This document shows, piece after piece, positions 41,576 to 51,975 of a DNA stretch of 64,000 bases. The DNA lies in the NCBI RefSeq assembly GCF_005404815.1, contig NZ_BJDF01000006.1, positions 62,001 through 126,000 on the forward strand, in the 5' to 3' direction. A program made the translations under genes and the position numbers. The notes below the pieces were generated by a model that saw nothing but the letters and a program-made list of their open reading frames with translations, did not search any database and was not told the origin of the DNA. Positions within the stretch are counted from its first letter, which is position 1, and the number at the start of each line of letters is the position of its first letter. Source of the DNA: Companilactobacillus huachuanensis (lineage in GTDB: Bacteria; Bacillota; Bacilli; Lactobacillales; Lactobacillaceae).

Positions 41576-41818
41576 GTGTTTGTAAAAACTGGAGACAATG
41601 TCAAAGTTATTGCAGGTGATGCTAAAGGTAAGACAGGCGTAGTTAAACAAGCTATTCCCGCTACTAACAAAGTTATCATCGAAGGCGTTAACGTTGTAAA
41701 GAAGCACTCTAAGGCAAGCAGCTCACAACCCCAAGGCGGGATTGTTGACGTTGAAAGACCTATTAGCGCAACTAACGTTAAAGTTGTAAGTAAGACAACT
41801 GATAAAGAAGATAAATAA
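41576..41818 (+). CDS. rplX: 50S ribosomal protein L24, short form
   Basis: Assembly-initiating large-subunit protein. It starts with FVKTGDNVKVIAGDAKGKTG (KOW motif) and has EGVNVVKKHSKAS and GGIVDVERPISATNVKVVS, then stops at residue 80. Bacillus-type L24 has about 103 residues, with a further KPTRVGYK-like strand; that part is absent. From memory, some lactobacilli also have a short L24, so this is more likely a lineage form than a truncation. GTG start after AGGAGGTG. Confidence 0.94.
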   Translation: MFVKTGDNVKVIAGDAKGKTGVVKQAIPATNKVIIEGVNVVKKHSKASSSQPQGGIVDVERPISATNVKVVSKTTDKEDK

Positions 41819-41834
41819 GAAAGGAGAAAACTAA

Positions 41835-42377
41835 ATGGTTAACGCATTAAAAGAAAAGTACGTTAGCGAAATCACACCATCAATGATGAAGAAGTTTAAC
41901 TATTCATCAATCATGGAAGCACCTAAGGTTGAAAAGATCGTTTTGAACATGGGTGTTGGTGATGCAATTGCTAACTCAAAGAATCTTGACGAAGCTGTTG
42001 AAGAATTAGGTTTGATTGCTGGTCAAAAACCTTTGATCACAAAAGCTAAGAAATCAATCGCTACATTCAGACTTCGTGAAGGTATGTCAATCGGTGCTAA
42101 GGTTACACTTCGTGGTGACCGTATGTATGACTTCCTTGACAAACTAATCAACATTGCTTTACCACGTGTTCGTGACTTCCGTGGTGTATCAACACGTTCA
42201 TTCGATGGTCGTGGTAACTACACACTCGGTGTTAAAGAACAATTGGTTTTCCCAGAAATTGACTACGATAAGGTTAACAAAATTCGTGGATTGGACATCG
42301 TTATTGTTACAACTGCTAACACCGATGAAGAATCACGTGAACTATTAACTCAAATCGGTATGCCATTCACAAAATAA
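41835..42377 (+). CDS. rplE: 50S ribosomal protein L5
   Basis: 5S rRNA-binding protein at the central protuberance. The 180 residues include [20 protein letters not shown], the P-site loop [20 protein letters not shown] and [12 protein letters not shown] after AAGGAG. Seventeen nt after rplX and 15 nt before rpsN. Confidence 0.98.
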   Translation: MVNALKEKYVSEITPSMMKKFNYSSIMEAPKVEKIVLNMGVGDAIANSKNLDEAVEELGLIAGQKPLITKAKKSIATFRLREGMSIGAKVTLRGDRMYDFLDKLINIALPRVRDFRGVSTRSFDGRGNYTLGVKEQLVFPEIDYDKVNKIRGLDIVIVTTANTDEESRELLTQIGMPFTK

Positions 42378-42392
42378 TAGGAGGTAAATTCA

Positions 42393-42578
42393 TTGGCTAA
42401 GAAATCACAAATCGTACGTAATCACAGACCTGCAAAGTTCTCATCACAAGCTTATACACGTTGCGAACGTTGTGGACGTCCACATTCCGTATATCGTAAA
42501 TTTAAGCTTTGCCGACTTTGCCTTCGTCAATTGGCTCATGAAGGTCAAATCCCTGGTATGAAAAAAGCTAGCTGGTAA
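42393..42578 (+). CDS. rpsN: 30S ribosomal protein S14, zinc-binding type
   Basis: Small-subunit head protein of 61 residues with two CxxC pairs, [20 protein letters not shown], so it is the zinc (C+) form. Some Firmicutes keep a second, zinc-free paralogue elsewhere for zinc shortage; none is in this window. The start is TTG at 42393 after AGGAGG. Confidence 0.97.
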   Translation: MAKKSQIVRNHRPAKFSSQAYTRCERCGRPHSVYRKFKLCRLCLRQLAHEGQIPGMKKASW

Positions 42579-42608
42579 GATTTTTAATATAAAAAGGAGG
42601 CAAATCAA

Positions 42609-43007
42609 ATGGTCATGACAGATCCTATTGCAGATTACCTAACACGTATTCGTAATGCAAACATGGTTAAACATGAATCTCTAGACATTCCTGCTTCAAA
42701 CATCAAGAAGAGTATGTCAGAAATTCTTAAGAATGAAGGATTTATCAAGGATTACGAAGTTATCGAAGATAACAAGCAAAACGTACTTCGTATTTTCTTA
42801 AAATATGGTAAAGATCAACAACGCGTCATTTCAGGCTTGAAACGTATTTCAAGACCAGGTTTACGTAGTTATGTTGATTCAGATAACGTGCCAAAGGTTC
42901 TTAATGGATTAGGTATCGCTATTCTTTCAACTTCAAAAGGTGTTATTACTGACAAAGAAGCCCGCGCTCAACACGTTGGTGGAGAAGTAATCGCTTATAT
43001 TTGGTAA
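42609..43007 (+). CDS. rpsH: 30S ribosomal protein S8
   Basis: Binds the central domain of 16S rRNA; in E. coli it also represses the spc operon. The 132 residues begin [17 protein letters not shown] and end with the rRNA-binding [14 protein letters not shown]-like stretch (here [20 protein letters not shown]) and GEVIAYIW. The ATG at 42609 after AAGGAGG is chosen; a second ATG two codons on is possible. Confidence 0.98.
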   Translation: MVMTDPIADYLTRIRNANMVKHESLDIPASNIKKSMSEILKNEGFIKDYEVIEDNKQNVLRIFLKYGKDQQRVISGLKRISRPGLRSYVDSDNVPKVLNGLGIAILSTSKGVITDKEARAQHVGGEVIAYIW

Positions 43008-43037
43008 TATACTTATAAAGTAAGGAGGTGCACTAAT

Positions 43038-43568
43038 TTGAGTCGTATCGGTTATAAAGTAATTGAAATTCCAGCTGGAGTAACAGTTACTCAAAAAGAT
43101 GAAAACATCACTGTTAAAGGCCCTAAGGGTGAATTAACAAGAGAATTCAACCAAAAGATCAAGTTAACAATCGAAGGTACTGAAGCTAAGTTCACACGTG
43201 AAAGCGACAATGATAAAGCTCTTCACGGAACAATGCGTTCAAACCTTAACAACATGATCATTGGTGTTACAGAAGGTTACGAAAAGAAGCTTGAACTACG
43301 AGGCGTTGGTTACCGTGCACAAGTTAAAGGTGACACACTAACACTTTCAGTTGGTTATTCACATCCAGTTGTTATGGATGCACCAACAGGTATCAAGATC
43401 GAATCTCCTTCAAATACAGAAATTAACATTCTAGGTATTTCAAAGCAACGTGTTGGTCAATTTGCTGCTGAAATCCGCGATGTACGTTCTCCAGAACCTT
43501 ATAAAGGTAAAGGTATTCGTTATGTTGGCGAATATGTACGTCGTAAAGAAGGTAAAACTGGTAAATAG
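43038..43568 (+). CDS. rplF: 50S ribosomal protein L6
   Basis: Near the factor-binding site. The 176 residues contain [39 protein letters not shown] and the C-terminal [20 protein letters not shown]. The start is TTG at 43038 after AAGGAGGTG. Complete, no unusual features. Confidence 0.98.
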   Translation: MSRIGYKVIEIPAGVTVTQKDENITVKGPKGELTREFNQKIKLTIEGTEAKFTRESDNDKALHGTMRSNLNNMIIGVTEGYEKKLELRGVGYRAQVKGDTLTLSVGYSHPVVMDAPTGIKIESPSNTEINILGISKQRVGQFAAEIRDVRSPEPYKGKGIRYVGEYVRRKEGKTGK

Positions 43569-43593
43569 TAAATAAATCTATGAGGTGAAAATT

Positions 43594-43950
43594 GTGATTA
43601 CAAAACCAGACAAAAACAAAGCACGTCAAAAACGTCAAAAGCGTATCCGTGCCAAAATCTCTGGTACTGCTGAGCGCCCACGCTTAAACGTATTCCGTTC
43701 GAATAAAAACATTTACGCTCAAATTATTGATGACGTAAAGGGTGTAACGCTAGCAAGTGCCTCAACTCTTGATAAAGAAATTAAAGATGGTTCAAAAGTT
43801 GAACAAGCTGAAGCTGTTGGTGCATTAATTGCACAAAAAGCACAAGAAGCTAAAATTAGCGATGTTATCTTTGATCGTGGTGGTTATTTATATCACGGAC
43901 GTGTTCAAAGTCTTGCTGAAGCTGCTCGTGAAAATGGGCTAAAATTCTAG
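43594..43950 (+). CDS. rplR: 50S ribosomal protein L18
   Basis: 5S rRNA-binding protein of 118 residues. The GTG at 43594 follows GAGGTGAAAATT; the earlier in-frame GTG at 43585 is part of that ribosome-binding site. Conserved pieces are [38 protein letters not shown], and [20 protein letters not shown]. Confidence 0.97.
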   Translation: MITKPDKNKARQKRQKRIRAKISGTAERPRLNVFRSNKNIYAQIIDDVKGVTLASASTLDKEIKDGSKVEQAEAVGALIAQKAQEAKISDVIFDRGGYLYHGRVQSLAEAARENGLKF

Positions 43951-43968
43951 AAGGAGGAAACCAAATTT

Positions 43969-44469
43969 ATGACATATATCGATCCATCTCAATTTGAATT
44001 AGAAGATCGCGTTGTCTCAATCAACCGTGTTACTAAGGTTGTTAAAGGTGGACGCCGTCTACGTTTTGCTGCTATCGTAATTGTTGGTGACAAGAATGGT
44101 CACGTAGGTTTCGGTACTGGTAAAGCTCAAGAAGTTCCCGAAGCTATTCGTAAAGCTGTTGAAGATGCTAAGAAGAACCTTATCAACGTTCCTATGGTTG
44201 GTTCAACAATTCCTCATGAAGTTATTGGTACATTTGGTGCCGGTAGAATCATGTTGAAGCCTGCTGAAGAAGGTTCTGGTATTGCTGCTGGTGGTGCCGT
44301 TCGTGCCGTTATCGAATTATCAGGTGTTGGTGATGTTACAAGTAAGTCACTTGGTAGAAATACACCAATCAACGTAATTCGTGCAACAATTGCTGGATTA
44401 AAACAACTTAAGACTGCCGAAAGCGTTTCAGAAATGCGCGGAATCTCAGCCCAAGAATTGCTTAACTAG
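43969..44469 (+). CDS. rpsE: 30S ribosomal protein S5
   Basis: Decoding-fidelity protein with helicase-like role at mRNA entry. The 166 residues include the double-stranded RNA-binding region with [19 protein letters not shown] and the C-terminal [15 protein letters not shown]. The spectinomycin loop [11 protein letters not shown] is of the sensitive type. ATG after GGAGGAAACCAAATTT. Confidence 0.98.
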   Translation: MTYIDPSQFELEDRVVSINRVTKVVKGGRRLRFAAIVIVGDKNGHVGFGTGKAQEVPEAIRKAVEDAKKNLINVPMVGSTIPHEVIGTFGAGRIMLKPAEEGSGIAAGGAVRAVIELSGVGDVTSKSLGRNTPINVIRATIAGLKQLKTAESVSEMRGISAQELLN

Positions 44470-44486
44470 AAGAAAGGTGTGTAATA

Positions 44487-44672
44487 ATGGCTAAACTTAA
44501 AATTACTCTAATTAGAAGTGCAGCTCACCGCCTTCCTGCTCAACGTAAAACTGTAAAGGAATTGGGACTCGGAAGAGTTTCAAGTTCTGTTGTTAAGCCG
44601 GATGATGCTGCAATTCGTGGTGCTGTACGTAAAATCGCTCACTTAGTAAGCGTTGAAGAAGTTAAAGATTAA
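44487..44672 (+). CDS. rpmD: 50S ribosomal protein L30
   Basis: Small large-subunit protein, 61 residues, with [20 protein letters not shown] and the [20 protein letters not shown] motif typical of L30. ATG after GAAAGGTGTG. It is absent from some bacteria but normal in lactobacilli. Between rpsE and rplO as usual. Confidence 0.97.
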   Translation: MAKLKITLIRSAAHRLPAQRKTVKELGLGRVSSSVVKPDDAAIRGAVRKIAHLVSVEEVKD

Positions 44673-44702
44673 TAAAATTACAAAAGATTAGGAGGTGCAA
44701 TA

Positions 44703-45143
44703 ATGGAACTAAACGAACTTAAGCCAAGTGCAGGCTCAAGACACTCAAGAAAGCGTCTAGGTCGTGGTACTTCAAGTGGTACAGGTAAAACTTCTGGTCG
44801 TGGTCAAAAAGGTCAATTGGCTAGATCAGGTGGTAAAACACGTATTGGTTTTGAAGGTGGACAAATGCCTTTGTTCCGTCGTATGCCAAAACGTGGATTC
44901 AATAACATCAACCGCAAGGAATATGCTATTGTCAACCTAAGTGAATTAAGTAAGTTTAATGATGGTGCTGAAGTTAATGTTGAAACATTAAAGGCAGCAG
45001 GAATCGTTAAGAAACAATATAATGGTATTAAGTTGCTTGCTAACGGTGAGGTTAGTGCTAAGTTAACTGTTAAAGTTGCTAAGAGTTCAGCCGCAGCTAC
45101 TAAAGCAATTGAAGCCGCTGGTGGCACTGTAGAGGTGATCTAA
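44703..45143 (+). CDS. rplO: 50S ribosomal protein L15
   Basis: Late-assembly protein of 146 residues. The basic Gly-rich N-terminal extension ([19 protein letters not shown]) penetrates the subunit; [20 protein letters not shown] follows. ATG after TTAGGAGGTGC. Its stop shares a base with the secY start (TAATG), coupling translation of the two. Confidence 0.98.
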   Translation: MELNELKPSAGSRHSRKRLGRGTSSGTGKTSGRGQKGQLARSGGKTRIGFEGGQMPLFRRMPKRGFNNINRKEYAIVNLSELSKFNDGAEVNVETLKAAGIVKKQYNGIKLLANGEVSAKLTVKVAKSSAAATKAIEAAGGTVEVI

Positions 45144-46438
45144 TGCTTGGAACTATCAGAGATGCTCTAAAGGTAAAGGAAATTCGTAAGAAAATCCTAT
45201 TTACCTTGATGTTACTTGTTATATATCGTTTGGGATCACAAATCACAGTGCCTGGCGTTAATGCTGCGGCAATGGATAAGGTTGGATCTACTGGATTAGT
45301 TCCTTTGTTGGATACTGTTACCGGTGGTGGTCTTTCAAACTACTCTATTTTCTCAATGGGTGTTTCGCCATTCATTACGGCCCAAATCGTTGTGCAACTT
45401 CTACAAATGGACATTGTTCCAAAATTTGTGGAATGGAGCAAACAAGGTGAAGTTGGTCGTAGAAAGTTAAATCAAGTAACGAGATATTTGACGATTGTTT
45501 TAGGTTTTGTTCAGTCAATCGGTATTACTGCCGGTTTTAACCAATTAAGTGGTTTGGGATTAGTTAAATCTCCTAATATGAGAGCCTTCATTACTATCGG
45601 TATTATCTTAACTGGTGGTACGATGCTTCTTACTTGGATTGGTGAGCAGATTACTGACAAAGGTTTGGGTAATGGAGTTTCCGTAATTATCTTCGCCGGT
45701 ATTATTGCTAGATTCCCTAAGGGGATCGAACAAATTTACCGTGATTATATTACGAACGCTAGCTCTGCAGATCTTGCAAAGAATATCGGATTCTTGGTTG
45801 GCCTTGTGGTCATCATCTTGATTGTTGTGCAATTTGTTACATTTGTTCAACAAGCAAGTCGTAGAATTCCTATTCAATACACAAGACGTGCAGCAGGTAG
45901 TGGTAGTGAAAGTTTTCTACCATTGAAGGTTAACGTTGCTGGTGTTATTCCTGTTATCTTCGCTAGTTCATTTATTGTAACGCCTCAAACAATTTTGATG
46001 GCATTCCAAGCAAATCATAGTGGAGATCAATGGTATCAAGTATTAACAGAAATATTCAGTATGCAAACTACAACAGGTTCGATCATTTATACATTGTTGA
46101 TTGTATTATTTACATTCTTCTATGCATTTGTTCAGGTAAATCCCGAAAAGCTTGCAGAGAACCTACAAAAGCAAGGGGCTTATATCCCTGGCGTTTGGCC
46201 TGGTAATGAAACAATCAAGTTCATGTCAGGTGTATTGATGAAGCTATCAACCGTCGGAGCTGCGTTCCTAGGTTTGGTTTCATTGCTTCCATTATTGGCA
46301 GCTAACTTGTTCAATTTACCTCAATCCATCGGATTAGGTGGTACGAGTTTATTGATCATCGTTGGTGTTGCTTTGGAAATGGATCGTCAATTACGTGGTC
46401 TTTTGATGAAGCGTGAATACGTTGGATTTATTAGATAA
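45143..46438 (+). CDS. secY: Preprotein translocase subunit SecY
   Basis: Central channel of the Sec translocon, with ten predicted membrane segments over 431 residues. Visible are [16 protein letters not shown] (first segment), the plug region [21 protein letters not shown] in adjoining stretches, and the cytoplasmic loop [13 protein letters not shown] at the rplO stop. It is 14 nt ahead of adk, the standard Firmicute order. Confidence 0.98.
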   Translation: MLGTIRDALKVKEIRKKILFTLMLLVIYRLGSQITVPGVNAAAMDKVGSTGLVPLLDTVTGGGLSNYSIFSMGVSPFITAQIVVQLLQMDIVPKFVEWSKQGEVGRRKLNQVTRYLTIVLGFVQSIGITAGFNQLSGLGLVKSPNMRAFITIGIILTGGTMLLTWIGEQITDKGLGNGVSVIIFAGIIARFPKGIEQIYRDYITNASSADLAKNIGFLVGLVVIILIVVQFVTFVQQASRRIPIQYTRRAAGSGSESFLPLKVNVAGVIPVIFASSFIVTPQTILMAFQANHSGDQWYQVLTEIFSMQTTTGSIIYTLLIVLFTFFYAFVQVNPEKLAENLQKQGAYIPGVWPGNETIKFMSGVLMKLSTVGAAFLGLVSLLPLLAANLFNLPQSIGLGGTSLLIIVGVALEMDRQLRGLLMKREYVGFIR

Positions 46439-46452
46439 TTGGAGATGTGACA

Positions 46453-47106
46453 ATGAATATTGTATTGATGGGGTTACCCGGTGCTGGTAAAGGTACTCAA
46501 GCAGAAAAGATTGTTGAAGATTTTAAAGTTGTTCATATTTCAACTGGTGACATGTTTAGAGCAGCCATGGCTAACAAGACAGAAGTTGGTCTAAAGGCTA
46601 AAGGGTTCATCGATAAAGGTGAACTTGTTCCGGATGATGTTACCGAAGCTATCGTCGAAGAACGTTTAGCTGAAGATGATGTTCAAAAAGATGGATATAT
46701 GTTAGATGGATTTCCGAGAACTCTTGAACAGGCAAACGCTTTACAGACAATTGCAATGAATGTAAACAAACCGATAGATGCTGTCATCTATATCGATGTT
46801 AAGCCTGAAGTATTAGTTGATCGCCTATCTGGAAGATATATTTGTTCTAATTGTGGAGCAACATATCATAAAATCTATAACCCCACTAAGGTAGAAGGTA
46901 CATGTGACGTCTGTGGCGGACATGACTTCTATCAACGTGAGGACGACAAGCCTGAGACTGTTAAGAATAGATTGAAAGTTAATATTGAAATGAATACGCC
47001 ATTAATTGATTTTTATGACAAGTTACACTTGTTACACAAGATCAACGGTGAACAGGGAATAGATGAAGTTTATAACGAAGTTAAAAAAGTTTTACAAAAC
47101 TTGTAA
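46453..47106 (+). CDS. adk: Adenylate kinase
   Basis: Interconverts ATP plus AMP with two ADP. The 217 residues have the P-loop GLPGAGKG (7-14), the AMP-site [10 protein letters not shown], and a Gram-positive-type LID with four cysteines (CSNCG and CDVCGG) that bind zinc. The ATG at 46453, 8 nt after GGAG, is taken; an in-frame GTG two codons earlier is inside the ribosome-binding region. Confidence 0.98.
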   Translation: MNIVLMGLPGAGKGTQAEKIVEDFKVVHISTGDMFRAAMANKTEVGLKAKGFIDKGELVPDDVTEAIVEERLAEDDVQKDGYMLDGFPRTLEQANALQTIAMNVNKPIDAVIYIDVKPEVLVDRLSGRYICSNCGATYHKIYNPTKVEGTCDVCGGHDFYQREDDKPETVKNRLKVNIEMNTPLIDFYDKLHLLHKINGEQGIDEVYNEVKKVLQNL

Positions 47107-47124
47107 GACTTTTTGCTTTGAATG

Positions 47125-47153
47125 TTTACATGTACGGAAAATTATTGTATAAT
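47125..47153 (+). promoter_or_regulatory. Promoter before infA
   Basis: -35 TTTACA (47125-47130), 17-nt spacer, perfect -10 TATAAT (47148-47153). It would give the infA-rpmJ-rpsM-rpsK-rpoA-rplQ segment its own start within the long run. Confidence 0.8.
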
Positions 47154-47201
47154 TCGCCAGTATATGCAGAATAATTTCATCCCGTATGGAGGTTAATATC
47201 T

Positions 47202-47420
47202 TTGGCAAAAGAAGATGTCATTGAAGTAGAAGGTACAATTTCAGAAACATTGCCTAATGCAATGTTTAAGGTAAAGCTTGAAAATGGTGCTACAGTTTTA
47301 GCCCATGTATCAGGAAAAATCCGTATGCACTATATTAAAATTTTACCTGGTGATAAGGTTACCGTGGAATTATCCCCTTATGATTTAACCAAGGGAAGAA
47401 TTACATATAGATATAGATAA
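47202..47420 (+). CDS. infA: Translation initiation factor IF-1
   Basis: Binds the 30S A site during initiation. The 72-residue OB-fold protein shows [20 protein letters not shown] and [33 protein letters not shown] in adjoining parts, and ends with TYRYR. The start is TTG at 47202 after TGGAGGTTAATATC. Confidence 0.98.
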   Translation: MAKEDVIEVEGTISETLPNAMFKVKLENGATVLAHVSGKIRMHYIKILPGDKVTVELSPYDLTKGRITYRYR

Positions 47421-47452
47421 TAAGTTTTTTAATGGAATGGAGGTTCCACAAT

Positions 47453-47569
47453 ATGAAAGTAAGACCATCCGTTAAACCTATGTGCGAACACTGTAAGGTA
47501 ATTAAGAGACGCGGTCGCGTCATGGTTATTTGCTCTGCAGATCCAAAGCACAAACAAAGACAAGGATAA
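47453..47569 (+). CDS. rpmJ: 50S ribosomal protein L36
   Basis: Very short (38 residues) zinc-binding large-subunit protein: [18 protein letters not shown] then the [20 protein letters not shown] end. The Cys/Cys/Cys/His zinc set (CxxC...C....H) is intact, so this is the C+ form. ATG after GGAATGGAGG. It lies between infA and rpsM, as expected. Confidence 0.97.
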   Translation: MKVRPSVKPMCEHCKVIKRRGRVMVICSADPKHKQRQG

Positions 47570-47591
47570 TAAAAATAGGAGGTGCTAATTA

Positions 47592-47957
47592 ATGGCTCGT
47601 ATAGCAGGTGTAGATTTACCTCGTGATAAGAGAATCGTTATCGCCCTTACATACATTTTTGGTATTGGCGAAACAACAGCTCAAAAAGTGCTTAAAGATG
47701 CAGGCGTATCTGAAGATATTCGTACAAGAGATTTAACTCCTGACCAAGAAGATAAAATTCGTGCAGAAGTTGATAATGTACGTGTCGAAGGTGACTTACG
47801 TCGTGAAGTAAGCATGAACATCAAGAGACTACAAGAAATTGGCTCATATCGTGGTATGAGACATCGTCGTGGTTTGCCAGTTCGTGGACAAAACACAAAG
47901 AACAATGCAAGAACTCGTAAGGGTAAGAAAACTACCATTGCAGGTAAGAAGAAGTAA
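47592..47957 (+). CDS. rpsM: 30S ribosomal protein S13
   Basis: Head protein forming intersubunit bridges. The 121 residues start [20 protein letters not shown] and include [20 protein letters not shown] and the basic tail. ATG after AGGAGGTGC. Twenty-two nt after rpmJ. Confidence 0.98.
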   Translation: MARIAGVDLPRDKRIVIALTYIFGIGETTAQKVLKDAGVSEDIRTRDLTPDQEDKIRAEVDNVRVEGDLRREVSMNIKRLQEIGSYRGMRHRRGLPVRGQNTKNNARTRKGKKTTIAGKKK

Positions 47958-47978
47958 TAATAAGATAGGAGGTTAATC

Positions 47979-48365
47979 ATGGCACAAAGTAAAGGTCGTA
48001 AGCGCCGTACTAAGAAACATATTGAAGCTGGTGTTGCACATATTCACTCAACTTTCAATAACACACTTGTTATGATCACTGATGTTAACGGTAATGCCGT
48101 TTCATGGTCATCAGCTGGTGCACTTGGATTCAAAGGTAGTCGTAAATCAACACCATTTGCTGCACAAATGGCTGGAGAAGCAGCTGCTAAGGAATCAATG
48201 GAACATGGTATGAAGACAGTTGAAGTAGCTGTTAAGGGTCCTGGTTCAGGTCGTGAAGCTGCAATCCGTTCATTACAAGCTACTGGTTTGGAAATCACTG
48301 CTATTCGCGATGTTACACCAGTTCCTCATAATGGTTCTCGTCCTCCAAAGCGTCGTCGTGTATAG
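47979..48365 (+). CDS. rpsK: 30S ribosomal protein S11
   Basis: Platform protein at the mRNA exit. The 128 residues include [38 protein letters not shown] and [17 protein letters not shown], all conserved. ATG after TAGGAGG. Twenty-one nt after rpsM. Confidence 0.98.
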   Translation: MAQSKGRKRRTKKHIEAGVAHIHSTFNNTLVMITDVNGNAVSWSSAGALGFKGSRKSTPFAAQMAGEAAAKESMEHGMKTVEVAVKGPGSGREAAIRSLQATGLEITAIRDVTPVPHNGSRPPKRRRV

Positions 48366-48428
48366 AATGGTTGTATACCCATATGAACTACGCTACACAC
48401 ATTTCGTTTTGAAAGGGGAACTAACCGA

Positions 48429-49367
48429 ATGATCGAATTTGAAAAGCCATCTATTACTTCTGTTGAAGAAAGTAGTAGTTATGGTAAATATATTATCGAA
48501 CCGCTTGAAAGAGGTTATGGTACAACTTTGGGTAATTCATTACGTAGAGTTTTATTAGCATCATTACCTGGTACTGCGGTATCTGATATTCAAATAGACG
48601 GTGTATTGCATGAATTTTCAGCTGTTGATGGCGTAATTGAAGACGTTACACAAATCGTGCTTAACGTTAAGAAGTTAAAGCTAAAGTCTTACGCTGAAGA
48701 CAGTTTAAAAGCCGAAATCGACATCGTCGGTCCCGCTACTGTTACAGCGAACGATATCAAAGCTGATGATGACTTGGAAATCCTCGATCCAGAACAATTT
48801 ATTTGTACTGTTGCTGAGGGTGGACACTTCCACATGCAAATGACAATTAAAAATGGTCGTGGATATACTCCTGCAGAACAAAATAAGACGGACGAAACAC
48901 CTATTGGTGTTCTTCCAGTTGACTCAATTTTTACACCTGTAGAAAAAGTTAACTATCAAGTTGAAAACACTCGTGTGGGTAAGAGAAACGACTTCGACAA
49001 ATTAACAATCGATATCTGGACAAATGGTTCAATTGGACCACGCGAAGCTATTAGTTTGTCAGCAAAGATTCTTACAGAACATTTAACAAGTTTTGTAAAT
49101 CTTACTGAAGAAGCTAAGAGCGCTGACATGATGATCGAAAAAGAGGAAACTCAAAAAGAGAAGAAACTTGAAATGACTATTGAAGAACTTGATTTATCAG
49201 TTCGTTCATATAATTGTTTGAAGCGTGCCGGTATTAATACTGTGCAAGAGCTAACTGAAAAATCCGAAGCAGATATGATGCGTGTTCGTAATTTAGGACG
49301 TAAATCACTTGTTGAGGTTAAGGAAAAGCTTGCTGATCTTGGATTATCATTGAAGCAAGAAGACTAA
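48429..49367 (+). CDS. rpoA: RNA polymerase alpha subunit
   Basis: Dimerises to scaffold polymerase assembly. The 312 residues have the N-terminal domain ([20 protein letters not shown]), a flexible linker around 225-240 rich in Glu and Lys, and the C-terminal domain with two helix-hairpin-helix motifs ([33 protein letters not shown]) that contacts UP elements. ATG after GAAAGGGG. Sixty-three nt separate it from rpsK. Confidence 0.98.
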   Translation: MIEFEKPSITSVEESSSYGKYIIEPLERGYGTTLGNSLRRVLLASLPGTAVSDIQIDGVLHEFSAVDGVIEDVTQIVLNVKKLKLKSYAEDSLKAEIDIVGPATVTANDIKADDDLEILDPEQFICTVAEGGHFHMQMTIKNGRGYTPAEQNKTDETPIGVLPVDSIFTPVEKVNYQVENTRVGKRNDFDKLTIDIWTNGSIGPREAISLSAKILTEHLTSFVNLTEEAKSADMMIEKEETQKEKKLEMTIEELDLSVRSYNCLKRAGINTVQELTEKSEADMMRVRNLGRKSLVEVKEKLADLGLSLKQED

Positions 49368-49397
49368 TAATATCAAATTCAAACAGGAGGTATAGAC

Positions 49398-49778
49398 ATG
49401 GGCTACCGCAAATTAGGACGTAACAGTTCACAAAGAAAAGCAATGTTACGCGATTTAACTACTGATTTAATCATTAACGAACATATTGTAACAACTGAAA
49501 CTCGCGCAAAAGAGATCAGTCGTACAACTGAAAAAATGATAACCTTAGGTAAACGCGGAGATTTGCATGCTCGTCGCCAAGCTGCTGCTTATGTTAGAAA
49601 CGAAGTTGCTAACATTACAGAAGATGATGACGCAGTTGTTGTTCAATCAGCTCTTCAAAAACTTTTTAGTGATATTGCACCTCGTTACAAAGAACGTAAT
49701 GGTGGATACACACGTATTTTGAAGACAACTCCACGCCGTGGAGATGCAGCTCCAATGGTTATTATTGAATTAGTTTAA
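49398..49778 (+). CDS. rplQ: 50S ribosomal protein L17
   Basis: Tunnel-exit protein of 126 residues: [39 protein letters not shown] and [20 protein letters not shown] are conserved. ATG after CAGGAGG. Last gene of the ribosomal run; it is followed after 30 nt by a structured 3' element. Confidence 0.98.
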   Translation: MGYRKLGRNSSQRKAMLRDLTTDLIINEHIVTTETRAKEISRTTEKMITLGKRGDLHARRQAAAYVRNEVANITEDDDAVVVQSALQKLFSDIAPRYKERNGGYTRILKTTPRRGDAAPMVIIELV

Positions 49779-49805
49779 TAATAATTGTTTATTAATAATT
49801 AAAAA

Positions 49806-49919
49806 ATCAGTCATTCTGATGAATTAGTGAGTGTTAAGATGATGGTCGTGTTTACGGCTAAGTCTATCTCTGAGATCTCTGTAAAAAGAGACACTAATTT
49901 ATCGAATGATTTTTTTTTG
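49806..49919 (+). ncRNA. L17 downstream element (candidate), ending in a terminator
   Basis: Immediately after rplQ, TCATTC (49811-49816) pairs with GAATGA (49904-49909) and ATTAGTG (49823-49829) with CACTAAT (49892-49898). Inside are smaller hairpins, GTCG/CGGC around 49845-49857 and TCTCT/AGAGA around 49877-49892. A T8 run follows at once. Position, size and multi-stem form agree with the L17DE motif known from lactic acid bacteria and Listeria; consensus bases were not checked. It doubles as the operon terminator. Confidence 0.72.
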
Positions 49920-49938
49920 CCCAAATTTGGTATTATAT

Positions 49939-50274
49939 AGCTAGTATTATTAGTAATCTCGTCTCCAGATTTGAAAAGTATTCACTGCCATAATTATTTC
50001 TAGGCACTTTCGATTAAGTAATGCTTATTTCATTTGATATAAAGTGTTTTGAGGATTGAAGAAGTCAAATCGGATATAATAATTATTAGTAATAGTAACT
50101 ATTACGAATTGTTTAATGTTAATCTAAACATTCATGAGATAATTTGTACTAAAGAAAATAAATTAGTCAGAGGACGGGGAAGTATTTGTGTTCTGAGGTT
50201 CGAGACCGTACTTTGACAAGCTAGTGAATATTTCCAGATCTGTAGACGGAATATTTAACTAGCACTAAACGTTA
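49939..50274 (-). repeat. Degenerate inverted-pair element (copy I)
   Basis: The left remnant (49939-49990) has GCTAGTATTATTAG, GTCTCCAGA and AAAAGTATTCACTGCC, resembling an outer end in plus orientation. The right remnant (50163-50274) has TTAGTCAGAGGACGGGGAAG, GAGGTTCGAGACCG, then GAATATTTCCAGATCTGTAG and the terminus TTAACTAGCACTAAACGTTA. Most of the core hairpins are lost. Together they fill the second half of the 530-bp gap between rplQ and ecfA1; no gene is visible. Confidence 0.65.
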
Positions 50275-50308
50275 ATATATAAACAACACATCTTCAGGGG
50301 AGACACTT

Positions 50309-51142
50309 TTGGAAAAAATCATTTCAATTAAAGACTTAAATTATACGTATCCAGAAGCAAAACGTTCAGCTATCAAGAATTTATCGCTCGACATTTATAA
50401 AAATGAATGGCTATCGATTGTGGGAAAGAACGGTAGTGGAAAGTCAACGTTGACAAAATTAATCGATGGTTTGATTGAGGCAGATTCCGGAACGATTGAA
50501 GTTGCTGGACAGATAATTAATGAAGAAAACATTTGGGAAGCGCGGACTAAGATTGGCATCATCTTTCAGAATCCTGATCATCAGTTTGTTGGGGCAACAG
50601 TTGAGGACGATGTAGCATTTGGTTTGGAAAACCAGGGTATGCCACGTGAAGAGATGGTCAAAGCAGTTGATGAGGCACTAATCTTGGTCAAGATGGCAGA
50701 CTTTAAGGAACGTGATCCACAGTCATTATCAGGTGGTCAAAAGCAACGTGTGGCTATTGCCGGTGTTTTGGCGACAAAACCACAGATTGTTATTATGGAC
50801 GAATCGACTAGTATGTTGGATCCAGATGGGCGTAAAACCGTTTTGAATCTTGTTCAACAACTGCGCAGTCAACAAGACCTAACAATTATTTCAATTACGC
50901 ATGACATTGAAGAGACCGAATTGTCGCAAAGAATCGTAGTTTTGAATGATGGTCAAATCGTCAGTGATGGTAAACCTGAAGAAATCTATGATTTAGGGGC
51001 TGATTTGCAGAAATTTGGTCTTGAGGAGCCGTTTACGAGTGAATTGGTATCAACGCTAAGGGATACAATTAAATTGCCTGACGGCTATTTAAACGAAGAG
51101 GAGCTAAAGGAACAATTATGGAAATTACATTCGAACATGTAA
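50309..51142 (+). CDS. ecfA1: ECF transporter ATPase EcfA1
   Basis: One of two ATPases of the shared energy-coupling module that powers uptake of vitamins and related substrates through separate S components. The 277 residues have Walker A GKNGSGKST (39-47), the Q-loop region IGIIFQNPDHQFVG, signature LSGGQKQRVAIAG and Walker B IVIMDESTSML. The TTG at 50309 follows AGGGGAG. It overlaps ecfA2 by 25 nt. Lactobacilli usually combine this one module with several S components encoded elsewhere. Confidence 0.96.
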   Translation: MEKIISIKDLNYTYPEAKRSAIKNLSLDIYKNEWLSIVGKNGSGKSTLTKLIDGLIEADSGTIEVAGQIINEENIWEARTKIGIIFQNPDHQFVGATVEDDVAFGLENQGMPREEMVKAVDEALILVKMADFKERDPQSLSGGQKQRVAIAGVLATKPQIVIMDESTSMLDPDGRKTVLNLVQQLRSQQDLTIISITHDIEETELSQRIVVLNDGQIVSDGKPEEIYDLGADLQKFGLEEPFTSELVSTLRDTIKLPDGYLNEEELKEQLWKLHSNM

Positions 51143-51972
51143 CACATTCATATAACCCAAATAGTCCGACGGCTAATCTGGGTTTAGATGATGTTTCGTT
51201 CAAGATCCAAGATAAGAAATTTACCGCCATTGTCGGACAAACCGGTAGTGGAAAATCAACACTGGTTCGACACATCAATGCCTTGTTAAAACCGACGTCT
51301 GGAACGATAACAGTTGGTGATAGAGTGATTACACCAGAGACTAATAATAAGAATCTCAAACCTTTACGTAAGCAAGTGGGCATGGTTTTCCAATTTCCAG
51401 AGAGTCAATTATTTGAAGATACTGTGGAAAAAGATATTATGTTTGGACCAATGAATTTTGGCGCTAGTGCTGATGATGCTAGGGAATCAGCTCATAAGAT
51501 GATTAAACTAGTGGGGCTAGATGAATCATTGTTAGAACAGTCACCTTTTGACCTATCAGGGGGACAGATGCGTCGTGTGGCTATCGCTGGTGTTTTAGCT
51601 AGTGATCCAGAGACAATTATTTTGGATGAACCGACAGCGGGGCTTGATCCAGTTGGTCGTCAGGAGATTATGGATCTATTTAAGAGCTTGCAGCAAGATG
51701 GCAAGACAATAATCTTGATTACTCATAATATGGATGACGTGGCTAATTATGCTGAAGAAATGGCAGTTATCCACCGTGGAAAACTTATTGCACAAGGAAT
51801 TCCTCAAGAAGTTTTCAACAACCAGGAGTTATTGAAAGAGGATTTGCTGACTTTGCCAAAAAGTGCTGCTTTTGCGAAAGAATTAACTGAAAAAGGTTTC
51901 TCATTTGAGAAGCTACCAATTACAATTAATGAGTTAGGAACTGAGATTGAACAACAGTTAAATGGTGATTAA
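51118..51972 (+). CDS. ecfA2: ECF transporter ATPase EcfA2
   Basis: Second ATPase of the module, 284 residues. Walker A GQTGSGKST (40-48), Q-loop VGMVFQFPESQLFE, signature DLSGGQMRRVAIAG and Walker B IILDEPTAGLDP are intact. Its ATG lies within ecfA1 with Shine-Dalgarno GAGGAGCTAAAGGAAC, so translation is coupled. The stop lies 3 nt before ecfT. Confidence 0.96.
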   Translation: MEITFEHVTHSYNPNSPTANLGLDDVSFKIQDKKFTAIVGQTGSGKSTLVRHINALLKPTSGTITVGDRVITPETNNKNLKPLRKQVGMVFQFPESQLFEDTVEKDIMFGPMNFGASADDARESAHKMIKLVGLDESLLEQSPFDLSGGQMRRVAIAGVLASDPETIILDEPTAGLDPVGRQEIMDLFKSLQQDGKTIILITHNMDDVANYAEEMAVIHRGKLIAQGIPQEVFNNQELLKEDLLTLPKSAAFAKELTEKGFSFEKLPITINELGTEIEQQLNGD

Positions 51973-51975
51973 GTA

